Below, piece after piece: positions 18,470-28,359 of a stretch of DNA of 64,000 bases; the stretch's first letter is position 1, and the number at the start of each line of letters is the position of its first letter. The position numbers and the translations under genes are program-made. The stretch covers positions 116,771 to 180,770 of the forward strand of contig NZ_JACHTD010000007.1 of the NCBI RefSeq assembly GCF_014145665.1, written 5' to 3'. Source of the DNA: Myroides sp. NP-2 (GTDB lineage: Bacteria; Bacteroidota; Bacteroidia; Flavobacteriales; Flavobacteriaceae). The notes beneath the pieces are model-generated. The model ran no database searches. It saw only the letters and a list, made by a program, of their open reading frames with translations, and was not told where the DNA came from.

Positions 18470-19342
18470 TTAGTTTTTTCTTGCAAAGTAATAGGGATCC
18501 TCAAAATATTTATTCTTTTGGATATAAGCATAGCCTCCTTTTTTATCGATTATCCAATTGAATCGATGGATAAGATCTGCTCCAATATAGCTAGTAGTTT
18601 GATTTTTTATTTCTCCTGTAAACATCTGAACGGGAGCCTTTTCAAAGCGTATACCTCCTACCGTTATAGCAGGTATTTCACAGACTAAACTTGTCAGCTT
18701 TTGACCCGCTGCATTCAGCATTGTTTTTTCTTCTAATCGAGGGAGTACATCAGCTAAATGGTATTCATCCGCAAGGTAATTATTAAACAAAAGAGCCCCT
18801 GAAAAGCCCGATTGTAACAACACTTTTATCTGTATTTCTTTTGCTTCCACTGTACTTACTACCTCAACAAATAACTGCCCATTTTTTTGTTCTAAAGGCA
18901 AGCGAATAAAATCAGTGGTCGCTGGAAGTGTGTCATATAGTTCAAATTGAGACATATCATAATTGATTTTGACGATGTGATCGCCAAACAATTGCGTACC
19001 AATTTTACCTTCAGCCCCATTTCCTGTGTATTCGTTGTCCCAAATCCAAATGGGTTCTACAACCGTCTCTCCAACTTGAATGCGATTGCCTTTACTCAAT
19101 CCCTCTGGAAACTCAGTGGTATCAAAGACTACAGATTTCACTGGATGCGTTCGATTAGGCGCTAAAGAAGCTTCTTGCATTGCAAGTTGAAACATTAAAT
19201 CAACCGTATCTTTTTGATTAATGATTCCCTCAACTAAGATATTGTAATGCCCATTCATTTTAAATGGGATCACTTCCTGTGCTTGACCTATTGTATAAAA
19301 AAGACAGCAAAGAAAGGCTGCAAAACGCGATGCACTTTTCAT
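18470..19342 (-). CDS. Retropepsin-like secreted protein lacking the catalytic aspartates
   Basis: This 290-residue protein with a signal peptide (ending near GQAQ) has the two-lobed bacterial aspartyl-protease-like fold. Each lobe keeps the typical late motif: IGTQLFGDHIVKINYD in lobe 1 and IGADLIHRFNWIIDKK in lobe 2. The active-site loops, which should read DTG, are VDLMFQLAM in lobe 1 and LLQSGFSG in lobe 2. Both catalytic Asp are therefore absent. It is probably a binding or scaffolding protein rather than a protease. It lies 2 bases after the GNAT gene on the same strand. Confidence 0.75.
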   Translation of the reverse strand: MKSASRFAAFLCCLFYTIGQAQEVIPFKMNGHYNILVEGIINQKDTVDLMFQLAMQEASLAPNRTHPVKSVVFDTTEFPEGLSKGNRIQVGETVVEPIWIWDNEYTGNGAEGKIGTQLFGDHIVKINYDMSQFELYDTLPATTDFIRLPLEQKNGQLFVEVVSTVEAKEIQIKVLLQSGFSGALLFNNYLADEYHLADVLPRLEEKTMLNAAGQKLTSLVCEIPAITVGGIRFEKAPVQMFTGEIKNQTTSYIGADLIHRFNWIIDKKGGYAYIQKNKYFEDPYYFARKN

Positions 19343-19344
19343 CT

Positions 19345-19848
19345 TTACAAGCTTAATTGGTAGATGTAATCGTCCATCACGTAGCCCTCTCCAATATCAA
19401 AGGTTTTCGACTCAATACAGTGGAAGCCATTTCGCTCGTAAAAAGCAATGGCTTTGGCGTTGTGTTTATTCACTGTTAAATAAACCGCATCCGCTTTATT
19501 TACAACAGCATATTCGATTACGTGTTCCAACATTAGTTTTCCCAATCCCTTCTGTTGTTGATCGGTATCTAAGTATATTTTTGATAAAAATACGCGATTA
19601 TCTTCCATTAATTTATAATCGAGATACCCTAATACTTGCCCATCAACCACAAATAATTCCCAACGATACCCGTCTTGGATTTCCTTGACAATGCGTTCAT
19701 CCCTATACATCATGGGCAACATATAATCAATTTGAGCAGGATCGAGTAAAGGTCCGTATGTCTTCTGCCAAATTTTCTCCGCTAAAGGTCGGATAACCTG
19801 CATGTTTTCTGGGGTAACGGCTTGGAATTCGATAGCTATATTTTGCAT
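19345..19848 (-). CDS. GNAT-family N-acetyltransferase
   Basis: This 167-residue protein has the GNAT acetyl-CoA-binding motif (SKIYLDTDQQQKGLGKLML, with QxxGxG) and the later strand-helix VYLTVNKHNAKAIAFYERNGF. The substrate (a small amine or protein N-terminus) cannot be told from sequence. It is followed immediately by the retropepsin-like gene, so the two are likely cotranscribed. Confidence 0.9.
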   Translation of the reverse strand: MQNIAIEFQAVTPENMQVIRPLAEKIWQKTYGPLLDPAQIDYMLPMMYRDERIVKEIQDGYRWELFVVDGQVLGYLDYKLMEDNRVFLSKIYLDTDQQQKGLGKLMLEHVIEYAVVNKADAVYLTVNKHNAKAIAFYERNGFHCIESKTFDIGEGYVMDDYIYQLSL

Positions 19849-19986
19849 GTTCTTGTGTTTTATGCGGTTTATTCTTTGTTCGATTGTTTTTAGTTTTAAA
19901 AATTCCCCCTATATCTCACTGATTTTATATAGGCCTTAGTGTTCGATGAACCTACACTGTGTTTCGGTTTCCCATCTCTAAATAAA

Positions 19987-20017
19987 AAAAGCAGTAAACT
20001 CAACATTTACTGCTTTT
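19987..20017 (-). terminator. Terminator of the M17 aminopeptidase gene
   Basis: A 12-bp stem (AAAAGCAGTAAA with TTTACTGCTTTT) and a 7-base loop are followed by seven T on the minus strand, 20 bases after the stop. Confidence 0.85.
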
Positions 20018-20037
20018 CTATCGTCAAATATAAAAAA

Positions 20038-21423
20038 TTAGGCTTGATAATTGGTTAAGAAATCAACTAAAGTACGGATTCCACTTCCTGTTCCTCCGTT
20101 TCCTTTGTAATCTCTTGGTGCATCCATCCAAGCTGGACCTGCAATATCGATATGCACATAGGGTGCTTTTGCGAAGTGCTCTAAGAATTTACCTGCTGTA
20201 ATAGTTCCAGCAAAACGTCCACCGATATTTTTCATATCAGCTACGTTCGATTTCAACAAATCTTTATAGTCATCCCAGAATGGCAATTGAGCTAAACGCT
20301 CGTGTACTTTATATCCAGAAGCTACAATGGCTTGCATTGTTTTTTCGTCATTACCCATAATACATGAAGCAATATCTCCAGCTACAACTAGCGCTGCTCC
20401 TGTTAGGGTTGCGGCGTCAATAATAACTTCAGGCTCATATTGTGTAGCATAAGCGATCGCATCACCTAAGATCATACGTCCCTCAGCATCTGTATTCAAT
20501 ACTTCAACCGTTGTGCCATCATACATGGTAATCACGTCACCAGGTGCATAGGCATCTCCTCCCGGGCGGTTATCTGTTGCAGGGATTAGACCTATTATAT
20601 GCACGTTTAGTTGATTCAATGCAGCTGCATAGATAGTACCAGCCATACAAGCTGCTCCCCCCATATCGCTCTTCATAGAGTCCATCGATCCTGCCGTTGG
20701 TTTTAAACTCAATCCTCCTGTATCGTAAACTACCCCTTTACCAACTAAAACAATTGGTTTTTTGTTGATTGGATTCGCAGGCTTATACTCCATAATTGTG
20801 AAGGTTGGCTGCTCCACAGAACCTTTATTAACGGCTAATAAACCACCCATTCTCAAGGCTTCAATTTCTTGTTTCCCCAATACTTTTACTGAGAACTGAG
20901 CTTCATTCCCCAATACTTCAATTTCTTTAGCTAATTGTGTAGCTGTCAAAAAACTAACAGGCTCATTGACCATAGTACGCGCCCAGTAAACCGCTTTAAT
21001 TGTGTGATTCAAATCACTGATTTGCTTAGCCTCAAAGTTTCCTTTTACTTCAATCGTTTCTAAAGCGTACTTCATTGACTCTCCTTCTTTGAAGTATTTT
21101 AAGAATTGATAATTTGAAAGTGCAATTCCCTCTGTCAATGCCAAAGTCGCTTCTCCATTTCCAACTACAACAAGGGAATCTGATTTTTTATCTAACTGCT
21201 TGCGGATATTGAATCCTGCCAAACGCATTTTCTCTAAATTGGTATTCTCTTTTACAAAAAAGAAATATTGATTTCCAATTTTTGCAAAATCTTCTTCTTT
21301 TTCTCCTGCTTCAAATGCTTGTACAAAGTCATTTAATAGAGCGGGAACTTCAACAGTGTTATCATTACCTAAAACGAAAACTACATTTCCGTTTGCTTGA
21401 ACGTCATTTACAAGTTGTATCAT
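20038..21423 (-). CDS. M17 leucyl aminopeptidase
   Basis: This 461-residue cytoplasmic two-zinc aminopeptidase has a diverged N-terminal domain. The catalytic half holds the family metal and active-site motifs: VGKGVVYDTGGLSLKP, MKSDMGGAA, PATDNRPGGDAYAPGD and NTDAEGRMILGDA, the last being the M17 signature. It frees N-terminal residues from peptides in protein turnover and usually works as a hexamer. It stands alone, with a -7 box upstream and a strong terminator downstream. Confidence 0.95.
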   Translation of the reverse strand: MIQLVNDVQANGNVVFVLGNDNTVEVPALLNDFVQAFEAGEKEEDFAKIGNQYFFFVKENTNLEKMRLAGFNIRKQLDKKSDSLVVVGNGEATLALTEGIALSNYQFLKYFKEGESMKYALETIEVKGNFEAKQISDLNHTIKAVYWARTMVNEPVSFLTATQLAKEIEVLGNEAQFSVKVLGKQEIEALRMGGLLAVNKGSVEQPTFTIMEYKPANPINKKPIVLVGKGVVYDTGGLSLKPTAGSMDSMKSDMGGAACMAGTIYAAALNQLNVHIIGLIPATDNRPGGDAYAPGDVITMYDGTTVEVLNTDAEGRMILGDAIAYATQYEPEVIIDAATLTGAALVVAGDIASCIMGNDEKTMQAIVASGYKVHERLAQLPFWDDYKDLLKSNVADMKNIGGRFAGTITAGKFLEHFAKAPYVHIDIAGPAWMDAPRDYKGNGGTGSGIRTLVDFLTNYQA

Positions 21424-21443
21424 CTTTGTTGTTTTTATTCGTA

Positions 21444-21451
21444 CAAATATA
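21444..21451 (-). promoter_or_regulatory. Putative -7 box for the M17 aminopeptidase
   Basis: TATATTTG on the minus strand matches TAnnTTTG, 20 bases before the start codon. A TTG lies 25 bases further upstream, slightly beyond the usual spacing. Confidence 0.45.
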
Positions 21452-21522
21452 CATTTTTTTAGACACAGCTAAAAATCAAACGCAAAAAGATTCAGGTTTG
21501 TTTTTCTTTTAAGTGGCTTGAA

Positions 21523-22341
21523 TTATCCTTCTAGCAAAACCAAGAACCACCAAAAAAGGGGAACACTTTCTACCCAAAACAAGCTAAAATAAGCGCTGCG
21601 TTTAGGTGAGGCTAACAGAATAAAAATCAAAACTATACAGACAATAACAAAACTATTCCACGCTTGTATAGGCTGAAAACCGACTTTAAAAAATTCAATC
21701 ACAAAAAAGGGAATAGTCAATCCTGCCAACAACCACTTTGTTTTTTGGGTACCCAACAGTTGGGGGATTGTTTTGAGGTACTTCTCATCATATTGTAAAT
21801 CTACGATTTCAAATATTCCAATGAGGATGAGAACCAAAAGAAAACGCTGAAGGAATTTAATCCATATGTCGAGGGAGAGTTCGAGATTTGCATGGAGAAT
21901 TGGAATAATTAAAGTAACGGTAGCCCAACACAAACAAACGATATAAACCTTTAAACCCGACAAATTTCGAAGGTTGGGAATGTGCTTAGAAATGGGAACA
22001 GCATAGAGCACTGCAAGGACGAGCAAGGAGAGGGTAACGACTTGGGCCAAGTGATTCAAAAAGAAAAAACAAACGATGCCTACCAATAATCCTACCACAC
22101 TTATTCCAATGATTGCTTTCATTTTTCTAGACAAGCTATGTCGATGTGCCACAACAAAATCCGCATATTTTATAAAATTATAGGAAAACAACGTGCCTGA
22201 AAAGGCTAGTAAAGATACCGTCCAATCGAAGGGCAATCGACAGAAATAGAAGGTCATTTGGACCAATGCAAACACGGCGAAAGAAACGTGTACACTCGCT
22301 TTGAGATAAAAATCAAATACTTTTGTAAGGGCTTTTCCCAT
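21523..22341 (-). CDS. UbiA-like polytopic membrane protein
   Basis: This 272-residue protein has about eight membrane segments. I use the ATG at 22341; a TTG six codons earlier is less likely. The segment IFEIVDLQYDEKYLKTIPQLLG resembles the second Asp-rich motif of UbiA prenyltransferases. The first Asp-rich motif is weak (YNFIKYADF), so enzymatic activity is doubtful. It is divergent from gcvP, separated by about 120 bases. Confidence 0.65.
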   Translation of the reverse strand: MGKALTKVFDFYLKASVHVSFAVFALVQMTFYFCRLPFDWTVSLLAFSGTLFSYNFIKYADFVVAHRHSLSRKMKAIIGISVVGLLVGIVCFFFLNHLAQVVTLSLLVLAVLYAVPISKHIPNLRNLSGLKVYIVCLCWATVTLIIPILHANLELSLDIWIKFLQRFLLVLILIGIFEIVDLQYDEKYLKTIPQLLGTQKTKWLLAGLTIPFFVIEFFKVGFQPIQAWNSFVIVCIVLIFILLASPKRSAYFSLFWVESVPLFWWFLVLLEG

Positions 22342-22425
22342 CCTTATTTTTTTAACCAAAAAGGGCTGAATAATTCGATTAACAAAATTACTAGGAATAT
22401 ACTCAATTTATCTCAGATTTATGGT

Positions 22426-22433
22426 TATTTTTG
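22426..22433 (+). promoter_or_regulatory. Putative -7 box for gcvP
   Basis: TATTTTTG matches TAnnTTTG and lies 32 bases before the ATG at 22466. It supports that ATG over the in-frame upstream start at 22421. Confidence 0.4.
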
Positions 22434-22465
22434 TGTGCTTATACACAACTTATTATTTTGCCCAA

Positions 22466-25318
22466 ATGAAAACAAATGCATTTGCTTTAAGACACATTGG
22501 CCCTCGTGCTGAGGACGTGGCACAAATGTTGAAAACTGTAAAAGTTGACAACATTGAACAATTAATCGATGAAACTTTTCCAACTTCAATTCGCTTAAAA
22601 CAAGATTTAGATCTTGCTCCTGCAATGACGGAATATGAGTATTTATCTTATATTCAGAACTTAGGAAACAAAAACAAAATCTTTCGTTCGTTTATTGGAT
22701 TAGGATATAATGAAGCGGTTTGCCCTGCTCCTATTATTCGCAACGTATTTGAAAACGCTGGTTGGTATACGGCTTACACGCCATACCAAGCGGAGATTGC
22801 ACAAGGTCGTTTAGAGGCTTTATTAAACTTCCAAACAACTGTTATTGAATTAGCAGGAATGGAAATCGCTAATGCTTCTCTTTTAGATGAAGGTACAGCA
22901 GCAGCTGAAGCGATGATGTTATTATACGATGTTCGCACAAGAGATCAAAAGAAAAACAACGCGTTAAAATTCTTCGTTTCTGAAGAAATTTTACCTCAAA
23001 CACTTTCTGTTTTACAAACGCGTGCTATCCCTTTCGAAATTGAATTAGTTGTAGGTGACCACCAAGCATTCGATTTCTCAGAAGATTTCTTTGGAGCAAT
23101 CTTACAATACCCTGGAAAATACGGTCAAGTATACGATTATGCTGACTTTATCAATACAGCAAAATCAAAAGATATTAAAGTAGCGGTTGCTGCGGATATC
23201 TTGTCGTTAGTAACCTTAACTTCTCCTGGAGAAATGGGGGCTGACGTAGTTGTAGGAACAACACAGCGATTCGGAATTCCACTAGGTTTTGGTGGTCCTC
23301 ACGCTGGTTTCTTCGCAACAAAAGAAGAGTACAAGCGCAGTATGCCAGGTCGTATCATCGGTGTTTCTAAAGATGCTGATGGAAACAGAGCTTTACGTAT
23401 GGCGCTACAAACACGTGAGCAACACATTAAACGCGAAAAAGCAACGTCTAACATCTGTACCGCTCAAGTATTATTAGCCGTTATGGCGAGCTTCTACGCG
23501 GTGTACCACGGACCAAACGGATTGCGTTTTATCGCCAATCAAGTTCATGCTAAAGCCAATACAGTTGCTGAAAGCTTAGCAAAATTGGGAATCGAACAAA
23601 CCAATACGGCTTACTTCGACACTATCGTTGTAAAAGCAGACGCTGCTAAAGTTAGACCAATTGCAGAAGCAAATAAGGTAAACTTCTACTATATCGACGC
23701 AAACACGATTTCTATTTCATTAAACGAAACAGCAAACGTAAACGATATCAATACCATTATTGCCATCTTCACTCAAGCTACAGGAAAAGAAGCTTTTACT
23801 GTAACAGCTTTAAACGAAGAAGCAATCAATTACCCTGCAAAATTAAAGCGTACTTCTAAATTCTTAGAACACGACGTATTTAATAGCTACCACTCTGAAA
23901 CAGAGTTAATGCGATACATCAAGCGCTTAGAACGCAAAGATTTAGCATTAAATCAGTCGATGATTTCTCTTGGATCTTGTACCATGAAGTTGAACGCTGC
24001 AGCTGAAATGCTTCCATTGAGCAATGGTCAATGGAATAATATCCACCCTTTTGCTCCACTAGATCAAGCACAAGGATATATCGAAATGTTAACTGACTTA
24101 GAGCAAAAATTGAATGTTATTACTGGTTTTGCTGGAACAACACTTCAACCAAACTCTGGTGCTCAAGGTGAATACGCTGGATTAATGGCTATTCGCGCTT
24201 ACCACCATTCAAAAGGAGATTTCCAAAGAAATATCGCGTTAATCCCTGCTTCTGCTCACGGAACAAACCCTGCTTCTGCTGCAATGGCGGGAATGAAAGT
24301 GGTTGTGACTAAAACAACTCCTGAAGGAAATATCGACGTGGCTGACTTGAGAGAAAAAGCAGAATTACACAAAGACAACCTTTCTTGTTTGATGGTAACT
24401 TACCCTTCAACACATGGTGTGTACGAATCTGCTATCATGGAAATTACACAAATTATCCACGATAATGGCGGACAAGTATACATGGATGGTGCAAATATGA
24501 ATGCTCAAGTTGGTTTTACTAACCCTGCTTCTATTGGTGCTGACGTATGTCACTTAAACTTACACAAAACATTTGCTATTCCTCACGGTGGTGGTGGACC
24601 TGGAGTTGGACCAATCTGTGTGGCAGAACACCTAGTTGAATTCTTGCCTTCTAACCCATTAGTAAAAGTGGGAGGTAAAAATGCAATTACCTCTATTTCT
24701 TCTGCTCCATACGGTTCTGCATTAGTATGTTTGATCTCTTATGGTTACATCTCTATGTTGGGAACTGATGGTTTGAAAAAAGTAACCCAAACCGCTATCC
24801 TTAACGCGAACTATATGAAATCTAGATTGGAAGAACACTACTCTATTTTATATACTGGTGAGAAAGGACGTGCAGCACACGAAATGATTGTTGACGTACG
24901 TGAATTCAAAGAAAAGGGAATTGAAGTAACAGATATCGCTAAGCGTTTAATCGATTACGGTTTCCACGCACCAACGGTTTCTTTCCCTGTTGCTGGTACT
25001 TTGATGATTGAACCTACTGAAAGTGAAAGTTTAGCAGAAATCGACCGTTTCTGTGATGCGATGATCGCTATCCGTCAAGAAATTGAAAATGCAACGATTG
25101 AAAATCCAGTAAATGAATTAAAGAATGCACCGCATACTTTAGCTTTATTAACTGCAGATAATTGGGATTTACCATACTCAAGACAAAGAGCCGCTTATCC
25201 ATTAGAATATGTAGCTCAAAATAAATTCTGGCCAACCGTACGTCGTATTGACGATGCTTATGGGGATAGAAACTTAATTTGTTCTTGTGCTCCAATTGAA
25301 GCATACCTTGAAAATTAA
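22466..25318 (+). CDS. gcvP: Glycine dehydrogenase (decarboxylating), P-protein
   Basis: This 950-residue single-chain P-protein of the glycine cleavage system decarboxylates glycine with PLP and passes the aminomethyl group to the lipoyl H-protein. The N-terminal part begins FALRHIGPR. The PLP lysine is K701 in HLNLHKTFAIPHGGGGPGVGP, here cited by its neighbours HLNLHK and the Gly-rich loop. The length is normal for the fused alpha/beta form. The start is at ATG 22466; 15 codons upstream would be the first in-frame ATG, but that precedes the promoter box. gcvT and gcvH are not in the window, so the gene is isolated. Confidence 0.97.
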   Translation: MKTNAFALRHIGPRAEDVAQMLKTVKVDNIEQLIDETFPTSIRLKQDLDLAPAMTEYEYLSYIQNLGNKNKIFRSFIGLGYNEAVCPAPIIRNVFENAGWYTAYTPYQAEIAQGRLEALLNFQTTVIELAGMEIANASLLDEGTAAAEAMMLLYDVRTRDQKKNNALKFFVSEEILPQTLSVLQTRAIPFEIELVVGDHQAFDFSEDFFGAILQYPGKYGQVYDYADFINTAKSKDIKVAVAADILSLVTLTSPGEMGADVVVGTTQRFGIPLGFGGPHAGFFATKEEYKRSMPGRIIGVSKDADGNRALRMALQTREQHIKREKATSNICTAQVLLAVMASFYAVYHGPNGLRFIANQVHAKANTVAESLAKLGIEQTNTAYFDTIVVKADAAKVRPIAEANKVNFYYIDANTISISLNETANVNDINTIIAIFTQATGKEAFTVTALNEEAINYPAKLKRTSKFLEHDVFNSYHSETELMRYIKRLERKDLALNQSMISLGSCTMKLNAAAEMLPLSNGQWNNIHPFAPLDQAQGYIEMLTDLEQKLNVITGFAGTTLQPNSGAQGEYAGLMAIRAYHHSKGDFQRNIALIPASAHGTNPASAAMAGMKVVVTKTTPEGNIDVADLREKAELHKDNLSCLMVTYPSTHGVYESAIMEITQIIHDNGGQVYMDGANMNAQVGFTNPASIGADVCHLNLHKTFAIPHGGGGPGVGPICVAEHLVEFLPSNPLVKVGGKNAITSISSAPYGSALVCLISYGYISMLGTDGLKKVTQTAILNANYMKSRLEEHYSILYTGEKGRAAHEMIVDVREFKEKGIEVTDIAKRLIDYGFHAPTVSFPVAGTLMIEPTESESLAEIDRFCDAMIAIRQEIENATIENPVNELKNAPHTLALLTADNWDLPYSRQRAAYPLEYVAQNKFWPTVRRIDDAYGDRNLICSCAPIEAYLEN

Positions 25319-25338
25319 TACCTCGTTATCTTTATAGC

Positions 25339-25368
25339 AAAAACGCCATCGACATCGATGGCGTTTTT
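25339..25368. terminator. Bidirectional terminator between gcvP and the TOMM operon
   Basis: A perfect palindrome (AAAAACGCCATCGA-CA-TCGATGGCGTTTTT, stem 14 bp) has A and T runs on the two sides. It closes both the rightward gcvP and the leftward receptor gene. Confidence 0.9.
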
Positions 25369-25382
25369 TTTTGTAAACTAAC

Positions 25383-27314
25383 TTAGATCCTAACTTGTAA
25401 CCCAAAATACACCACACGTCGTTGAAAGTTTTGAAAGAAAACACGGTGGTAATCCTCTGTATAATAGGGTGTTTTTTCATTTTTTCGATTGAGTATATTA
25501 ACGATTGAACAATAGACAACTAGGTAGTGTTTTCCCAATGGAAAAAGTTTATTCACGGTCAAATCAAGGCGGAAATACTGATTTAATTTTCCGTTATCAT
25601 AGGTGGTCAATAGGGGGATAAATACATTATCTTGTGTATCAAATACACTGTTATTCAACTGGGTAAACCGTTCCCCTGTATGTGTTGTACAAACCAGTGA
25701 TGCCGTAAAATTCGTCGGATTGGCATAGGTTAGTTGCGCTTTGGTGAAATACATCCAATTTTTCGTATCAACACCATTAACCGCATAAGTACGATGCAAA
25801 ATAGTATTTGACAAAACAAGCGATAAAAACCGATTCACAGATTGAGTAAACGACCCTTCAATTCCAATCATCCGCTGATCTTTTCCTTGCTCTATAGGCG
25901 ATAGCTGAGTGGTCCCCTTGTCTTCTTTTAGAAAAACTCCACCGGTAAGGGTTGTATTTCCACGTTCGTAATAGTAGTCAAGGGCGAGTTGCTTACTATT
26001 GATCAAGTGTATTTGGTGATCGTAATAGTTCGGTGTGGCGTAACTAGTGTAATTGCCAAGGCCAAAAATAAATCGGTGAAAAGCATTCCACTTGTAAAAA
26101 CCTGAAAACTGATAGCTAAAGAAATTGAAATCTTCACCTTTGGGCTTAATATTTTTGCGCATACCCAATGAAATTCCCAGCTGATTACTAAATTTATAAT
26201 CGGTATAGGCATAGAGTTCTGCCGCAGTAAGCGAGCGTGTTTCTCTCAACTTTTGCGTCGGCTGATTGGCTGCTAAGGCATAGTAATGCAAAGGTCTTAC
26301 CTCATCATAACCGTATTTACTCAGGTTGAGATCAACGCCATATTGAAAATTCCATCCATAATTAATCCGGTACTTATGTGAAATACCAAGAAATACCTGG
26401 GTGGTTTTCGTTTCAGCATCAATTGTTTTAAAGCGATATGAAGCCTGACTCCAATCCGCAAGACTCACCAGTCTAAATAGGGATTTTGCTGTGTTATACG
26501 TCAGTGTATTCACTGTAAAACCCCTTTTTTGATCTGCTTGAGCATTAGCTCGATATGACAGCTGATACTTCAAGGCATTATAACGTTCATCAATGCCATA
26601 CGTATAGCTATTCCACCTAAGCGCAGGTGTGAGGATAATGCTAACACTCATCCCAGCATCAATCGACTGAAAGGCGTTTAAATCTGCCAGACTCCCTTTG
26701 TTAACTGCTTTAAGCCCATCGCCAAATTGAAAATTGCCATACAGTTGAAAAAAATCCTTTGCCGTTATTTTTTTATTCATTTGTAGCCCCACGGAGGATA
26801 AGGCAGCGACCACCTGATATGAATCTCGTTCCAGTTCCTTTGTCGTTTCAATAGACACAATCCCTGCACTCGAATTTCCATAGGTCAAAGGTGGATTACT
26901 CGCATACACTTCTTGATTGTCTATCATTTCAGCATTAAACAACGAAAAATTACCAAACCCATTTTCTTGTGTATTCCGAACGGGATTTACAATAGGCGCC
27001 CCATTGAGATATACCCTCGACTGATCCGCTTGACCTCCTCTCAAAACAGGATTCGCACTTTCTGTCGTGTTGGTAGAAAAGGGCAAAATGACAATTGCCT
27101 TCAATGGATCCCCACTAGAAGCAGGATTAAAGTATACATCCATCTTGTTTAACCGAATACTCGCATACTTCTCTGCAATTGAGTTTTTATTGACGATGAC
27201 AATTTCATGGAGTGCGTTTGGCAATGTATCCCCTATTCCCTCTTGGGCATGCGCCTGCAAGAAAAAACAACACACCCAACAATAGCCTACTAGCTTTTTA
27301 GGCAGAAAAAGCAT
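25383..27314 (-). CDS. TonB-dependent receptor ending the TOMM operon
   Basis: This outer-membrane receptor of about 643 residues starts at 27314 (MLFLPKKLVGYCWVCC), overlapping the end of the M50-like gene by 17 bases. It has a signal peptide ending HAQ, a plug domain (LKAIVILPFSTNTTESANPVLRGG and VYLNGAPIVNP) and a barrel with a C-terminal GLQVRI. There is no carboxypeptidase-D-like or STN domain, and it is shorter than SusC proteins. Its place as the last gene of the peptide cluster suggests it moves the peptide or a metal/peptide complex across the outer membrane. This role is inference. Confidence 0.85.
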   Translation of the reverse strand: MLFLPKKLVGYCWVCCFFLQAHAQEGIGDTLPNALHEIVIVNKNSIAEKYASIRLNKMDVYFNPASSGDPLKAIVILPFSTNTTESANPVLRGGQADQSRVYLNGAPIVNPVRNTQENGFGNFSLFNAEMIDNQEVYASNPPLTYGNSSAGIVSIETTKELERDSYQVVAALSSVGLQMNKKITAKDFFQLYGNFQFGDGLKAVNKGSLADLNAFQSIDAGMSVSIILTPALRWNSYTYGIDERYNALKYQLSYRANAQADQKRGFTVNTLTYNTAKSLFRLVSLADWSQASYRFKTIDAETKTTQVFLGISHKYRINYGWNFQYGVDLNLSKYGYDEVRPLHYYALAANQPTQKLRETRSLTAAELYAYTDYKFSNQLGISLGMRKNIKPKGEDFNFFSYQFSGFYKWNAFHRFIFGLGNYTSYATPNYYDHQIHLINSKQLALDYYYERGNTTLTGGVFLKEDKGTTQLSPIEQGKDQRMIGIEGSFTQSVNRFLSLVLSNTILHRTYAVNGVDTKNWMYFTKAQLTYANPTNFTASLVCTTHTGERFTQLNNSVFDTQDNVFIPLLTTYDNGKLNQYFRLDLTVNKLFPLGKHYLVVYCSIVNILNRKNEKTPYYTEDYHRVFFQNFQRRVVYFGLQVRI

Positions 27315-28359
27315 AGTACAGCAACAAGAATAATGGCATCGCAAAAAACAACCACGCCCCAGCGATTGACAAGCAACTCAACACAAAAAACAAACCATAA
27401 CCAACCGATCTTACACTGGGTTTATCCTTTAATAAACGCATAAAAAACACCGATGATTTTTGAAACAACTGATCGGTTTTCAAGCAATCACTCAAAACAA
27501 AATAACCATCCGTTTGGGGTAAAAACACATTCAAGTTAAACAAAGAGCGAATACAGATCGAAATTAACATAGAGTATCCCATAAACACCAACACAGGTGC
27601 ACGATCTTTCAATAAGATAATACCTCCTATAATCGCCAAGGAAAACAAAACATCAAATATAAATCCACCACTGTGGATCAACATGCGATGTGACCTACGA
27701 TCTACCAGACTGATATACAGTTTATTGTACATGACAGGAAGAATAAAAAACAATAAGCCAAATCCAAAAACAGAACTTTTTCCGTTATAGCGCTTGTAAA
27801 AAAAGTAATGTCCAAACTCGTGTATACCAATGCTAATCAACACGCCTAAGTAAATAAACAGAAGCAGCTGACTAAAAGAATAGGGAACCAAATAAAGCGT
27901 TTTCTTATAGTGTTCAACAAATGAAAAGGGGTATAGCAACACTAACAAACCAACGGCAACAACTATGGTTCCCAAGGTAAAGAAGACAAACCTTTGCACC
28001 TTTTTGTGTGCTGCGATGTGCTCTAAACGCGTATGCGTAAAGTCGACCGTACATACTTCCAAAATCGCCTTTCTGCGCTTGCATCCAAAAGCAAATACAC
28101 CAGCCCCTGTTCCCTCCTCCAAATCCACCAATAATTTGGTTTGCTTTGCCTTCCCTAACAGCGCATCCAATTGCTCTTCTGAAATTTTCAATTGATCGCT
28201 AAAAAACTGAATGACAGCTTGTTTATTCAGAACTTGGGTGTAATAGGCAATGATTTCAAATTCAATTTTGGACAATTTAATCAAGTGGGATCCGTTTTTA
28301 ATTTGAAGATAGAGGCACTCCCCTTGCTCTTCACTGCACAAAATCTCATTAAGTTTCAT
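27298..28359 (-). CDS. M50-like membrane zinc protease in the TOMM operon
   Basis: This 353-residue protein starts at ATG 28359 behind a good AAGGAG site; the upstream in-frame codons overlap the dehydrogenase gene. The N-terminal 80 residues look like a small winged-helix (RRE/PqqD-like) peptide-binding domain. After it come about seven membrane segments. The first core segment carries HEFGH (HExxH zinc motif), followed by LHSGG-type sequence (MLIHSGGFIFDVLFSL). Such proteins in RiPP clusters act as leader-removing or export-linked proteases, or in immunity. The overlap with SagB-like and receptor genes places it in the operon. Confidence 0.75.
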   Translation of the reverse strand: MKLNEILCSEEQGECLYLQIKNGSHLIKLSKIEFEIIAYYTQVLNKQAVIQFFSDQLKISEEQLDALLGKAKQTKLLVDLEEGTGAGVFAFGCKRRKAILEVCTVDFTHTRLEHIAAHKKVQRFVFFTLGTIVVAVGLLVLLYPFSFVEHYKKTLYLVPYSFSQLLLFIYLGVLISIGIHEFGHYFFYKRYNGKSSVFGFGLLFFILPVMYNKLYISLVDRRSHRMLIHSGGFIFDVLFSLAIIGGIILLKDRAPVLVFMGYSMLISICIRSLFNLNVFLPQTDGYFVLSDCLKTDQLFQKSSVFFMRLLKDKPSVRSVGYGLFFVLSCLSIAGAWLFFAMPLFLLLYYAFSA

